NCBI RefSeq assembly: GCF_005048155.1
Contig: NZ_SUMB01000012.1
Coordinates: forward strand, 124,001 to 188,000
Origin: Streptomyces piniterrae
Lineage (GTDB): Bacteria > Actinomycetota > Actinomycetes > Streptomycetales > Streptomycetaceae
Direction of reading: 5' to 3'
DNA length: 64,000 nt
Made by a program: the position numbers and the translations under genes. The notes under the pieces were generated by a model, which saw only the letters and a list, made by a program, of their open reading frames with translations, was not told the origin of the DNA and ran no database searches. Shown here piece after piece: positions 52,402 through 60,634 of this stretch. Numbering within the stretch: position 1 is the stretch's first letter; every line of letters starts with the position of its first letter.

Positions 52402-52414
52402 GCGGCCGCACCCC

Positions 52415-52740
52415 GGTTCGGACCGGTGGAAGTCGGCGGTGGGCGGGACGAGTTGGTGCTCGACCGTCAGGGCCGTCAGGGCGGCTTCGATCGCTCCGGC
52501 CGCGCCCATCGTGTGGCCCAGGACGCCCTTCGGCGCGGTCACCGTCGGGGGATCGGCGCCGAACATCCGGTGCAGCTAGGCCGCTTCGGTACGGTCGTCG
52601 AGCGGTGTGCTGGTCCCGTGTGCGTTGATGTGATCGACCTCTGCCGCGGCGCCGTCGGCTGCTTGTAGCGCCCGGTCGACGGCCAGTCGCAGGCCGTACC
52701 CGCGACGGCTTCGTCCCACGGAGCGCGCCCATCAGCACGC
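52415..52740 (-). pseudogene. beta-ketoacyl synthase (FabF-type) gene fragment with in-frame stop
   Basis: On the minus strand, the sequence reads RGYGLRLAVDRALQAADG, AAAEVDHINAHGTSTPLDDRTEAA, then a TAG stop (52576-52578), then LHRMFGADPPTVTAPKGVLGHTMGAAGAIEAAL and HQLVPPTADFH. These are the C-terminal blocks of ketosynthases, including the catalytic His regions (NAHGTSTPLDD and GHTMGAAG). Both ends are missing: homology fades beyond about 52740 and runs into the permease-methyltransferase gene near 52415. It is a relic, perhaps of a fatty acid or polyketide synthase gene. Confidence 0.88.
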
Positions 52741-52884
52741 GCGTGTGCGGGCGCGCCGCCGGGTGTCGGTGCAGCCCCTGCCGTCCGCCCGCCCCTGGCC
52801 CCCGGCCCCGCACGAGACGGCAGGAACAACGCCTCTCGTACGGAGCCGCGGGCGGCTGGAACGGCTGCGCCGTGGGTGTGGGTG

Positions 52885-53253
52885 TCAGGCCCCGCGCAGG
52901 GCCCCCCAGGTCTGCGGACCGACTTGGCCGTCCACCGTGAGGCCCTTGGATTCCTGGAACAGGACGACCCAGCTTTCCGTGCGCGGGCCGTAGTGGCCGT
53001 CGATGGCGAGGGGTTCCTTTCCGTGCCATCTGTTGATGAGGCACTGCACTTCGCGGACGCGCTCGCCGTCATCATGGCGCTGGGTCGAATCGGTGCCCTC
53101 GTAGTGGCCACAGGTAGTGGCCATGGCCGCTCGGCCGACTGCCGTCGGCGCGGCGGTGGAAGCGGCGGACGCGGTCACGGTGGGAGCCGAAGCCAGAAGC
53201 AGCCCGGCCAGGAGGACGGCCGCGGCCCGAGCGGTGCGCTGCGGTGTGAGCAT
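52885..53253 (-). CDS. small secreted peptidoglycan-binding domain protein
   Basis: This protein of 122 residues has a signal peptide (AAAVLLAGLLLASAPTVTASA) and one peptidoglycan-binding type 1 domain (VREVQCLINRW ... LAIDGHYGPRTESWVVLFQESKGLTVDGQVGPQTWGAL). A cysteine pair (TTCGHYEG and VQCLINR) may form a disulfide outside the cell. It has no catalytic domain, so it probably acts as a wall-associated factor. ATG 53253 is reached by a purine-rich stretch (GAAGGGAA) upstream. Confidence 0.88.
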   Translation of the reverse strand: MLTPQRTARAAAVLLAGLLLASAPTVTASAASTAAPTAVGRAAMATTCGHYEGTDSTQRHDDGERVREVQCLINRWHGKEPLAIDGHYGPRTESWVVLFQESKGLTVDGQVGPQTWGALRGA

Positions 53254-53399
53254 GTGGAGGTTCCCTTCTCCTCGGTTCTTCGTGGATCGCCCGCGGAAAG
53301 GTGATCCACGAAGGAACTTGACGCCTGGAACCTCGGCAGATGCGCATGCCGCGCCGAATCTTCACTCCTGCGAGGGACGGCCCGTCGGGTGCGTGCAAC

Positions 53400-53453
53400 C
53401 GCGTGTGATCTACCAGCCGCGTGTGATCTACGAGTCGCGTGTGATCTACGAGA
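53400..53453. repeat. three-copy 18-bp tandem repeat
   Basis: Units at 53400-53417, 53418-53435 and 53436-53453 share CGCGTGTGATCTAC exactly, with variation only in the last four bases. If translated on the plus strand they give RVIYQP, RVIYES and RVIYER, but no gene is convincing here. The array lies about 150 bp upstream of the start of the peptidoglycan-binding gene. Confidence 0.88.
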
Positions 53454-53712
53454 GGTCCACCCTCGTGACGCCCTTGTCCGGCGGATCGCCCAGGAGCCGG
53501 GCCGGAGGGCCGCGCATGGTGTGCGGACGCGGAGCGTGGACGTGAACGGTTCGGACTACCCGGTCGAGAGCCGATCGACCGACTTCGGCCGACTCGATCA
53601 AGGCCTGCTGCCGCCGCCCTTCCATCAAGTGTCCGTTTTGCTAAGAAAGGCTTGACTGCGGCCGATATGTGAGGAAAATGGGCAATACACCAGACAACCG
53701 GAGAGCCACACC

Positions 53713-53899
53713 GCCGACGAAGACGTTTGTCGGCAAGAGACCCTTGGTCTGGCTCTGGCTAGGCCCCCGGGAAGCCCCTCGAACCGGAGCCTCAGCGACG
53801 ACTGAGGTAGATGGTGGCGGGTGGACTACCGGGGACTGTTTTTACGCAGGTGCAGTTGGTCTGCGGCCGAGGCCCGTGGCGTTAGCGTCACGGGCCTCG
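53713..53899 (+). ncRNA. candidate structured RNA ending in a strong hairpin
   Basis: Four stems follow one another. GCCGACGAA (53713-53721) pairs with TTTGTCGGC (53726-53734) around GACG, with one G-U. CCTCAG (53790-53795) pairs with CTGAGG (53802-53807). GTAG (53807-53810) can pair with CTAC near 53826. CGAGGCCCGTG (53868-53878) pairs perfectly over 11 bp with CACGGGCCTCG (53889-53899), which would serve as a terminator. A TTGACT at 53652-53657 could be a -35, but no clear -10 follows. The region matches no RNA family I know; strand and ends are inferred, and the last hairpin may be only a terminator. Confidence 0.35.
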
Positions 53900-54140
53900 T
53901 GTTGCTTCAGGTGCCGCCCGGGAAAGGCAGTTGGAGGCGTAGGCCCGACGGGTATCTGCATCACGGGCGGCTGGTCGTACCCACGGGAGGCCACGGAACG
54001 TCGCCCCGCACCCACGGCCTGCAACGCATCCCGCACGCCCCCCGCCCCGCATGCGCACGACCGCCCGCAACACATCCGCACGACAGCACACCACGTCCGG
54101 ACTCGATACCGCGCAGACGGCCGCGAAGGAGACCTCAACC

Positions 54141-55145
54141 ATGACGCGAGGGAAGGAAGCCGTTGGGCTCCTCGACGACCTTCGCCGGCGGCGTGACAAT
54201 GCGCAGCATGTCGGCAAGAGCGGTGATCATCGTGCCGCGGCCGCCCTGTTCGAGGGACTCTTACCCCTCTACGAGCGGGCGTGGGGGGCCGAACACGAGG
54301 AGACCCTGGCAGTGCGCGACGGGCTGGGACTGTGGACCGGCGACGCCGGACGCCTGGCGGACGCGGTCGCCACACTTCGCGACCTGCTGGTGACGCGCGA
54401 GCGGATCCAGGGCAGCGACCACCCCGACACGCTCTACACCCTGGACAGTCTCGGCTACTTCGTCGGCGAGAGCGGCGACCCGGCCGAGGGCGCCCGGCTG
54501 CGCCTTGCGGCACTCGCCGGCCAGGAACGCGTACTCGGCCCGGAACATCCCGACACGCTCGTCACACGCAATGGGGCCGCGGTCCTGATCGGCGCGGCGG
54601 GCGCCCCCGACCGAGCTGCTGCCATGCTGCGCAAGTTGCTTACGCTACGCGATGGGCTCGCGGGTCCGCGTGATCCGGGAACGCTGAGGACGCGGCACGA
54701 AGTCGCCCGCTGGACCGGTGCGGCCGGACGCCCGGCCGAAGCCCGCGACATGCTCGAAGACCTCCTGCCCCTTCGCGAGGACGTGCTCGGCGACGAGCAT
54801 CCGCACGCCCTGTCCACCCGGCATGAACTCGCCCGCTGGACCGGCGAGACGGGCGGTATCGACGAGGCGCAGGCAAGGCTGCGGGAGCTGCTCGAAATCC
54901 GACGACAGATTCAGGGGCCACGCCACCATCGGACGCTGGAGACCTGGCATGAACTGGCCCGGTGGACATACGCCGCGGGCCGCCCTGACGATGCCGCCGC
55001 GATGCTGCGCACCCTGATTCCGGCCCGCGAGCACACCCTCGGCCCGCGCCACCCGCACACGCTCGCATCGCGGCGGCTGCTGGCATGTACCGCACCGTCC
55101 GACACTCCTGCCGCCGGGGCGCTCCGGATGCGCCCCTTCGGGTGA
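54141..55145 (+). CDS. tetratricopeptide-repeat protein (kinesin-light-chain-type TPR)
   Basis: This protein of 334 residues consists of about seven repeats of 42 residues following the pattern LG.EHP.TL.TRHELARWTG.AGR..EA...L..LL.LRE, as in ERVLGPEHPDTLVTRN and DVLGDEHPHALSTRHELARWTGETGG. This is the TPR_10/TPR_12 type found in regulators and NLR-like proteins of Streptomyces; here there is no extra domain, so it is probably a protein-binding scaffold. ATG 54141 has AAGGAG 9 bp upstream. It stands alone. Confidence 0.82.
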   Translation: MTRGKEAVGLLDDLRRRRDNAQHVGKSGDHRAAAALFEGLLPLYERAWGAEHEETLAVRDGLGLWTGDAGRLADAVATLRDLLVTRERIQGSDHPDTLYTLDSLGYFVGESGDPAEGARLRLAALAGQERVLGPEHPDTLVTRNGAAVLIGAAGAPDRAAAMLRKLLTLRDGLAGPRDPGTLRTRHEVARWTGAAGRPAEARDMLEDLLPLREDVLGDEHPHALSTRHELARWTGETGGIDEAQARLRELLEIRRQIQGPRHHRTLETWHELARWTYAAGRPDDAAAMLRTLIPAREHTLGPRHPHTLASRRLLACTAPSDTPAAGALRMRPFG

Positions 55146-55277
55146 CGTCCCGTCACTTCGGTCCGGTGAGTCGGCGGCACCGGCCGCTACGGTGGCGATC
55201 CCGGCCAGGGGCGCAACGGCCGGCGCCCGCTCCCGGCGGGAATCAGGAGACCGTAACGCGGAAAGCGAGCATGCCAA

Positions 55278-55784
55278 TTGAGAGAGCACACTGTCACGGT
55301 GACGGAATGCGCGGCCACACAACTGCACGAGTTGCGGGAACTGGTCGGCATACTCACCGACGCGCAGTATGTGCACCGGCCCCAAGGAGCCAGCAGCATC
55401 GCCAGCCATGTACGTCACTGCGTGGACCACTACACCGCGATTCTGGACGGTGTCGACACCGGCACGGTCGAATACGACAGGCGGGTACGCGGCACCGCGC
55501 TGGAGACCGATCGGAGTTTCGCGCTCGCCCGGCTCGCGGAAGTCCGGTCACAGGTGTGTGGTCTCGCAGCACGCTCCCTGGACCGTCCTGTGGAGGTGAT
55601 CAGCGTCGTCGACTCGGACGGTTCTGTGGCCCGTACCCGCTCCACCGCGAGCCGGGAGTTGCTGTTCGTCTCCCATCACGCCGTTCACCACGTCGCGGTG
55701 ATGGTGCCGATGGCCCGCACGCTGGGCGTGAACGTACCCGCTCAGTTCGGCTACGCGCCCGCGACCCTCGCCTCTCTTCGGTAG
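55278..55784 (+). CDS. DinB-family (four-helix) protein
   Basis: The 168-residue protein shows the DinB metal-binding histidine arrangement: SSIASHVRHCVDHYTAIL near residue 45 and FVSHHAVHHVAVM near residue 135. Family members are thiol S-transferases or hydrolases using low-molecular-weight thiols such as mycothiol; the role here is unknown. The predicted start is TTG 55278 after AGCGAGC. An ATG seven bases upstream is in another frame. Confidence 0.78.
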   Translation: MREHTVTVTECAATQLHELRELVGILTDAQYVHRPQGASSIASHVRHCVDHYTAILDGVDTGTVEYDRRVRGTALETDRSFALARLAEVRSQVCGLAARSLDRPVEVISVVDSDGSVARTRSTASRELLFVSHHAVHHVAVMVPMARTLGVNVPAQFGYAPATLASLR

Positions 55785-55833
55785 ACGGCCGAGCAACCGC
55801 CCCACGGATATCCGAGCGGCGGCCGGCCGGCCC

Positions 55834-56238
55834 CTATCCGGCGTTCTGCTGGCCGAGCAGGTCTTCCAGCGACAACTGCGGAACCTCGCCCTGGGGAGTG
55901 AGCTTGTCGACGACGTTCGGAATTGCCTGGGCGAGCTGATCGGCGGCATGCTCCGGAGAGATATCCGCCTGGTGCGCGACGTGCTCCAGGGTCTGGTACG
56001 GCAGAGCCTGTGCGAGTTCCACGCCGCTGATGGGCTGGTTCTGGCCGGTGCCCACCCAGGACTCGGATTTCTCGCCGAGACCGCCGTCATGGAGTTGCTG
56101 GAGCAGGCCGCTGAGCGGGTTTCCGCCGCCGTCGCTGCCGATGGTCCGAAGGAGGGACGCGAGGAGACTGCCGGCCGATCGGCTGTGGCTGCCGCCAAGC
56201 AGGTCGCCGAGCAGATTTCCCAGGTCGCTGTCAGTCAT
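55834..56238 (-). CDS. YidB/DUF937-family protein
   Basis: This protein of 134 residues starts with LGNLLGDLLGG and has a Gly/Ser-rich centre. The conserved C-terminal half (SWVGTGQNQPISGVELAQAL, HVAHQADISPEHAADQLAQAIPNVVDKLTPQGEVP) is diagnostic of the YidB family. Its function is unknown; the family occurs widely as a soluble protein with possible membrane or envelope links. It converges with the DinB gene. Confidence 0.88.
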   Translation of the reverse strand: MTDSDLGNLLGDLLGGSHSRSAGSLLASLLRTIGSDGGGNPLSGLLQQLHDGGLGEKSESWVGTGQNQPISGVELAQALPYQTLEHVAHQADISPEHAADQLAQAIPNVVDKLTPQGEVPQLSLEDLLGQQNAG

Positions 56239-56479
56239 AGCTGCTGCCCTGCCATTGCCTTTCCTGGACGCACTCGGGAGATCCCTTCGTCACGTTTCCC
56301 GCGGTGAATGCCGATCGCAAGGCAGGCGGAGATCATGACGCCGAGTCAGAGCAGACATATTGGCCTACTGGGGGAGTTCGGCGCTGCTTCGGTGAACTCT
56401 CTGCGTGTCGCGGGATGCTCGCGTGGGCAATTCGCGTGGGCCGTCGGCGTGGGCTGTCCGAGCCGGCCCTTCGTGTATG

Positions 56480-57769
56480 TCAGCAGCGTGCGTGGGCCGT
56501 GATGTCCGCGCCGAACTCGTCGATCATCGCCGGTGTGACGGTCGGCCGGCTCTGGGCGATCGCGGCCAGGTAGTCCTCGGTGCCCGCCCCGAGTCGTCCC
56601 TGGACGCCCGCGCCGACGCCGATCGACTCGAGGTCCCGCTCGAACGAGGCCTGGGCGGCCACCCGGGCCGCATGCTCGATGTCCGCAGGGGTGAACAACT
56701 CGCTGGCCGCCACCAGCGCCGCCACATCCACATCGGCCCGGCCGTCCGTGTACCGGGACCAGATCGCCGACCGGGCGGCCGCATCCGGCGTACCGATCGG
56801 GATCAGGTAGTCGAACCGGCCGGGGCGCAGAAACGCCGGATCGAGCGAGCGGATGGAGTTGGTCGCGCACACCAGCAGCCGTTCGTCCCGCTCACGGAAT
56901 CCAGGTATCAGCTTGAGCAGTTCATTGGTCACGCCGTGCAGCCCACCGGGCTGGGCGGACTCGCTGCGCACCGGGGCGATCTCCTCGACCTCGTCGATGA
57001 AGACGAGCACCCGCTCCAGCTCCGCGATCCGGGCGAACGCGCTGCGCAGCGCCGCCGCGAGGTTGCCCTCGTCGGCCAGCCTGGACGGAAGCAGTTCGAC
57101 GAACGGCCAGCCGAGCCTGGCAGCGATACCCCGCGCGAAGGTCGTCTTCCCGGTCCCGGGCGGACCGAACAGGGCGATCGCACGCGGCGGCCGTACGCCG
57201 TGCCTGGCGGCTCGCTCCGGCTCCGCCAGCGGCAGCACGACACGCCGTTCGATCAGGTCCTTCTCCGCTTCCATGCCGGCCACCTTGGCCCACAGGTCGG
57301 TGGGCAGGAACCGTCCGCCGAGGTCCTCCAGGAGACTTGCCGAAGGGCCGTGGTGCGGCTCGACCTTCTCGAAGTAGGCCACGGCCGGCTGCCTCGTATA
57401 ACCCGCATTGAGCAGGCCCTCGCCGAGCAGGTCCTCTTCGGGGAGCACATACGCGATACGGCTCACCCGGGCGGCGATCAGGCGCCGCTCCAGCTCCACC
57501 AGCAGCGCGCTCGCCAGCCCCCGGCCCCGCCACGCCGCGGAGATCGCGATACGCATCACCCAGCCCCGCTCACCCGCCACGCAGGCCAGCGCCGTGCCGA
57601 TGGGAACACCCTGGTGAACGGCCACGACGGCGGGCTGCCGGGAGCTCAGTGCGCTGATGCATTCGGCGAGCGAGAACACCGACTCCTGCCCGAGTTCGGC
57701 CGTGGAGTCGATCAGGTGGACCACTTCGGCGAGATCGTTCTCGCGGTAGTCGTGGATGTGCCAGTTCAC
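56480..57769 (-). CDS. GNAT acetyltransferase-like domain fused to an AAA+ ATPase
   Basis: This 429-residue protein has an N-terminal GNAT fold (1-150) with the acetyl-CoA region VMRIAISAAWRGRGLASALLVELERRL. Residues 185-429 are an AAA+ module with P-loop FGPPGTGKTTFARG, Walker B LVFIDEVEEIAP, sensor 1 LLVCATNSI and the arginine-finger region LRPGRFDYLIPIG, close to the FtsH/CDC48-type AAA family. Start GTG 57769 follows GAGGGGCGG; a longer frame from 57844 lacks support. The combination suggests an acetylation-dependent remodeller, but the substrate is unknown. Confidence 0.82.
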   Translation of the reverse strand: MNWHIHDYRENDLAEVVHLIDSTAELGQESVFSLAECISALSSRQPAVVAVHQGVPIGTALACVAGERGWVMRIAISAAWRGRGLASALLVELERRLIAARVSRIAYVLPEEDLLGEGLLNAGYTRQPAVAYFEKVEPHHGPSASLLEDLGGRFLPTDLWAKVAGMEAEKDLIERRVVLPLAEPERAARHGVRPPRAIALFGPPGTGKTTFARGIAARLGWPFVELLPSRLADEGNLAAALRSAFARIAELERVLVFIDEVEEIAPVRSESAQPGGLHGVTNELLKLIPGFRERDERLLVCATNSIRSLDPAFLRPGRFDYLIPIGTPDAAARSAIWSRYTDGRADVDVAALVAASELFTPADIEHAARVAAQASFERDLESIGVGAGVQGRLGAGTEDYLAAIAQSRPTVTPAMIDEFGADITAHARC

Positions 57770-58024
57770 CGGTACCGCCCCTCGTGGGTGATGTTGCAGT
57801 GAGGCTAGGGGCGGCGGGCAACGGGGGCCTGCTCCACTGTGCACAATCGGGGCCGCGAACCCCTACGTTCCGTATGTGGCGGGAGCCGGCGATGCGGCGG
57901 GAGCGGCCTCACATTGCGCCGGGTCCGCGAACACCTGCCGGAGCGTCACCCCTGCCGCCACGGGTATGCGTTCATCCTGCGTCGCCGAAACCCCGCTGGG
58001 TAAACTGTGACAAAAGGAGTCGTA

Positions 58025-59437
58025 GTGGTGTTTTTCGTCGACACCCTGGAATTCGAGGGCCTGGGCAATCGCAGCTACCTGGCCGGCGGTCATGCCACCG
58101 CGGTCGCGGTGGATCCGCCGCGGGACATCGATCAGGTCATCGCGGCCGCCGTCCGGCACGGGGTGCGGATCGCGTACGTGGCGGAGACCCACCTGCACAA
58201 CGACTACATCACCGGCGGGCTGGCGCTGGCCCGGCTCAGCGGAGCCCGCTATCTGGTGCCGGCCGGCGCCTCCGTGTCCTTCGCCCGGACGCCGGTCGCC
58301 GACGGGGACACCGTGGCGCTGGACACGGGGCTGGTGTTGCGGGCGGTGGCCACGCCCGGCCACACACCGCACCACCTCTCGTACGTCCTGGAGGAGGAGG
58401 GCCGGGGAAGGGCGGTGTTCACGGGCGGGTCGTTGCTGATCGGCACCGTCGGGCGGCCCGACCTCGTCGAGCCGCGGTTGACCGAACAGCTGGCACGCGC
58501 CCAGTACGCCTCCGCACACCGTCTCGCCGACGAGCTCGACGACGAGGCGGCGGTGCTGCCCACGCACGGATTCGGCAGTTTCTGCTCCTCGGGGCCAGGT
58601 GGAGGGGAGGCGAGGGACGGCGAGGGCGGCGGAGCCGGCTGGAAAGCCACCACCATCGGCGTCGAGCGACGAAACAACGACGCGCTGACGAAGGACGTCG
58701 ACACCTTCGTCACCGAGATGCTCGCCGGTCTTGAGGACGTGCCGGCCTACTACGCACACATGGGACCGGCCAACGCCGCGGGGCCCGCGCCGGTTGACCT
58801 GACCGAGCCGCGACCCGCCGACGCCGAGCAGATCGCGGCCCGGCTCGCGGCCGGGGAATGGGTCGTGGACCTGCGCAATCGCGTTGCGTTCGCGGACGGC
58901 CATGTCGCCGGATCGTTCAACTTCGAGGGCGCGGGCAAGCTCGCCACCTACCTTGCGTGGCTGATCCCCTGGGGTAAGCCCGTCACGCTGCTGGGCGAGA
59001 CGCCCGGACAGGTCGCCGACGCGCAGCGGGAGCTGACCCGGGTGGGTATCGACCGTCCGGCCGCCGCGGCCACCGGCGCCCCGGACGCCTGGATCCGCGC
59101 GGGCGAGAAGCTGCGGTCCTTCCCGCGTGCCACCTTCGCCGCGCTCGCGGCCGCCCGCGCGGACGGTGACGACATGGTGGTGCTGGATGTCCGCCGCGAC
59201 GCGGAACGCTCCGGCGGATACATCGACGGTTCGGTGCACATCCCCATCCACCGGCTGCACGGCCGTATCGACGAGGTGCCGCCCGGCGTGGTGTGGGTGC
59301 ACTGCGCCAGCGGGATGCGCGCCGCGATCGGCGCTTCCCTGCTGGACGCCGTCGACCGCAGTGTGGTCGCCGTCGACGACGACTTCGACGCCGCCGTCCG
59401 GGCCGGACTGCCGGTGACCGGGACCGACCCGCGCTGA
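58025..59437 (+). CDS. metallo-beta-lactamase-fold hydrolase with rhodanese domains (persulfide dioxygenase-like)
   Basis: This protein of 470 residues has an MBL domain (1-250) with ETHLHNDYITGG, ATPGHTPHHLSYVL and FTGGSLLIGTVGRPDL, followed by two rhodanese modules. The first (WVVDLRNRVAFADGHVAGSFNFEG) lacks a clear catalytic Cys. The second has WVHCASGMRAAIG with a Cys in the active loop. This is the ETHE1/persulfide dioxygenase-rhodanese layout used in sulfide oxidation. Its metal motif reads HxHxDY (His 56, His 58, Asp 60, Tyr 61) instead of HxHxDH. GTG 58025 or 58028 fits AGGAG at 58015-58019. Confidence 0.85.
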   Translation: MVFFVDTLEFEGLGNRSYLAGGHATAVAVDPPRDIDQVIAAAVRHGVRIAYVAETHLHNDYITGGLALARLSGARYLVPAGASVSFARTPVADGDTVALDTGLVLRAVATPGHTPHHLSYVLEEEGRGRAVFTGGSLLIGTVGRPDLVEPRLTEQLARAQYASAHRLADELDDEAAVLPTHGFGSFCSSGPGGGEARDGEGGGAGWKATTIGVERRNNDALTKDVDTFVTEMLAGLEDVPAYYAHMGPANAAGPAPVDLTEPRPADAEQIAARLAAGEWVVDLRNRVAFADGHVAGSFNFEGAGKLATYLAWLIPWGKPVTLLGETPGQVADAQRELTRVGIDRPAAAATGAPDAWIRAGEKLRSFPRATFAALAAARADGDDMVVLDVRRDAERSGGYIDGSVHIPIHRLHGRIDEVPPGVVWVHCASGMRAAIGASLLDAVDRSVVAVDDDFDAAVRAGLPVTGTDPR

Positions 59438-59510
59438 CCCGCCCGACTCCCGCGACGGGTGCGTGCGTCCCCGGCCGGCGCCCGCCGGACATCGCCCCTC
59501 GCCGGGTTTC

Positions 59511-59924
59511 CTACCTCGCTTCGGTCGCCCCCATCGCTTCCAGGGCCTCGCGCTGGATCCGCTCGAACTGCGCGCCCATCGCCTCGCCCAGGGCCTGGGT
59601 CGCCGACAGCGGACGGACCATGACCGTGAACTCGTCGATCAGGCCGTTGTCGTCGAAGTGCAGGAAGTCGCAGCCGTTGATCTCCCGATCGCCGACCTTC
59701 GCCTTGAAGACCAGCGCATGGTCGCGGCCATCCGGACCGGCGATCTCCCGGACGTAGTGGAAGTCGGTGAAGACGCGCATCACGCCGCGCAGGAACGCCG
59801 CGGTGATCGCCTTGCCCGGATAGGGCTTGAAAGCGACCGGACTGGTGAACACGACGTTCTCCGCCAGAAGGGCCTCGATCGCCTCGGTATCACGGGCCTC
59901 TACGGCCGCACGGAAGGAAGGCAT
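59511..59924 (-). CDS. NTF2-like (SnoaL-type) protein
   Basis: This protein of 137 residues has the cone-shaped NTF2 fold pattern: a helix with EARDTEAIEALLAENVVFTSPV, a Gly/Lys stretch KPYPGKAI, then beta strands FHYVREIAG and ALVFKAKVGDREINGCDFLHFDDNGLIDEFTVMVRP. Such proteins are small hydrolases, isomerases or binding proteins; the substrate is unknown. It is divergent from the PadR gene, and the palindrome between them may link its expression to PadR. Confidence 0.85.
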   Translation of the reverse strand: MPSFRAAVEARDTEAIEALLAENVVFTSPVAFKPYPGKAITAAFLRGVMRVFTDFHYVREIAGPDGRDHALVFKAKVGDREINGCDFLHFDDNGLIDEFTVMVRPLSATQALGEAMGAQFERIQREALEAMGATEAR

Positions 59925-59959
59925 CCCGCCGCCTTTCTGATCAGCTCACTCGGCTCATA

Positions 59960-59977
59960 TACTCAATTTGTTGAGTA
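59960..59977. promoter_or_regulatory. candidate PadR operator
   Basis: TACTCAATTTGTTGAGTA is a palindrome with perfect 7-bp arms around TTTG, in an A/T-rich patch. It lies 36 bp from the NTF2-like gene and 73 bp from the PadR gene, which are divergent, as expected for a shared operator. TACGAT (60038-60043) lies 7 bp before the GTG of padR and may be the -10 of a leaderless transcript. Confidence 0.6.
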
Positions 59978-60049
59978 GGTGTACTGGAGAGTAGTAGGCG
60001 CCGAGCCGGGTGTCCACAGCCCTCCCTTCAGAGGCCATACGATGACGAG

Positions 60050-60619
60050 GTGGCATTGCGTAACGCGGTCCTGGCCGCACTCCTGGAAGGCGAGGCGTCC
60101 GGCTACGACCTCTCCAAGGGCTTCGACGCGTCGGTGGCCAACTTCTGGATGGCGACCCCGCAGCAGCTCTACCGGGAACTCGACCGCATGGAGTCCGACG
60201 GCCTGATCGAGGCCAGGGTCGTCCAGCAGGAACGCCGCCCCAACAAACGGCTGTTCTCGCTCACCGAGGCGGGGCTGCGCGCGCTGTACGACTTCACCGC
60301 GGAGCCCCCCAAACCCGGGGCGATCCGCGACGAACTCCTGGTCAAGGTGCAGGCCGTGGACCAGGGCGACGCCGAGGCCGTCAAAGCGGCGATCGCCGAG
60401 CGGATGGAGTGGGCGCGGGCGAAACTGGCCCGCTACGACCGGATCCGCGCGCGTCTCCTCGACGGGCGGACCGAGGAGGAACATCTCGCCAAGGCCGAAC
60501 GCATCGGCCCCTATCTGACCCTCATGCGCGGCCGCGCATTCGAGCAGGAGAACATCCGGTGGGCCCGACAGGCCCTGGCGATCCTGGAGCGGCGCACCTC
60601 GGCGCGCTCCTCGGCGTAA
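60050..60619 (+). CDS. PadR-family transcriptional regulator
   Basis: This 189-residue protein has a PadR winged helix (LRNAVLAALLEGEASGYDLSKGFD ... FWMATPQQLYRELDRMESDGLIEARVVQQERRPNKRLFSLTEAG) and a C-terminal helical dimerisation part (MEWARAKLARYDRIRARLLDGR). Start GTG 60050 has no ribosome site at the usual distance, and the message may be leaderless. The likely targets are its own gene and the divergent NTF2-like gene. The ligand is unknown. Confidence 0.92.
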   Translation: MALRNAVLAALLEGEASGYDLSKGFDASVANFWMATPQQLYRELDRMESDGLIEARVVQQERRPNKRLFSLTEAGLRALYDFTAEPPKPGAIRDELLVKVQAVDQGDAEAVKAAIAERMEWARAKLARYDRIRARLLDGRTEEEHLAKAERIGPYLTLMRGRAFEQENIRWARQALAILERRTSARSSA

Positions 60620-60634
60620 CGGCCCGAGCCGCCC

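Larger units (their letters stand above)
53254..54140. other. gene-poor 887-bp region with repeats and hairpins
   Basis: No frame here has a recognisable domain together with a ribosome site. It contains the 5' region of the peptidoglycan-binding gene, an 18-bp repeat array (53400-53453), a cluster of four hairpins (53713-53899) and, at its right end, the ribosome site AAGGAG (54126-54131) of the TPR gene. A frame of 175 codons at 53669-54196 crosses the hairpins but has no coding signal I trust. Confidence 0.5.

Noticed and set aside
50998..52566. 522-codon minus-strand frame joining ketosynthase residues to a long tail
   Set aside because: Only the first 55 residues are real ketosynthase homology; the remainder is antisense to the permease-methyltransferase gene.
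53400..53453. Possible short CRISPR array
   Set aside because: The 18-bp units are directly adjacent with no spacers and no cas genes are present.
53669..54196. 175-codon plus-strand frame as a possible gene
   Set aside because: It crosses strong hairpins and the start of the TPR gene, has no recognisable domain, and its start lacks a ribosome site.
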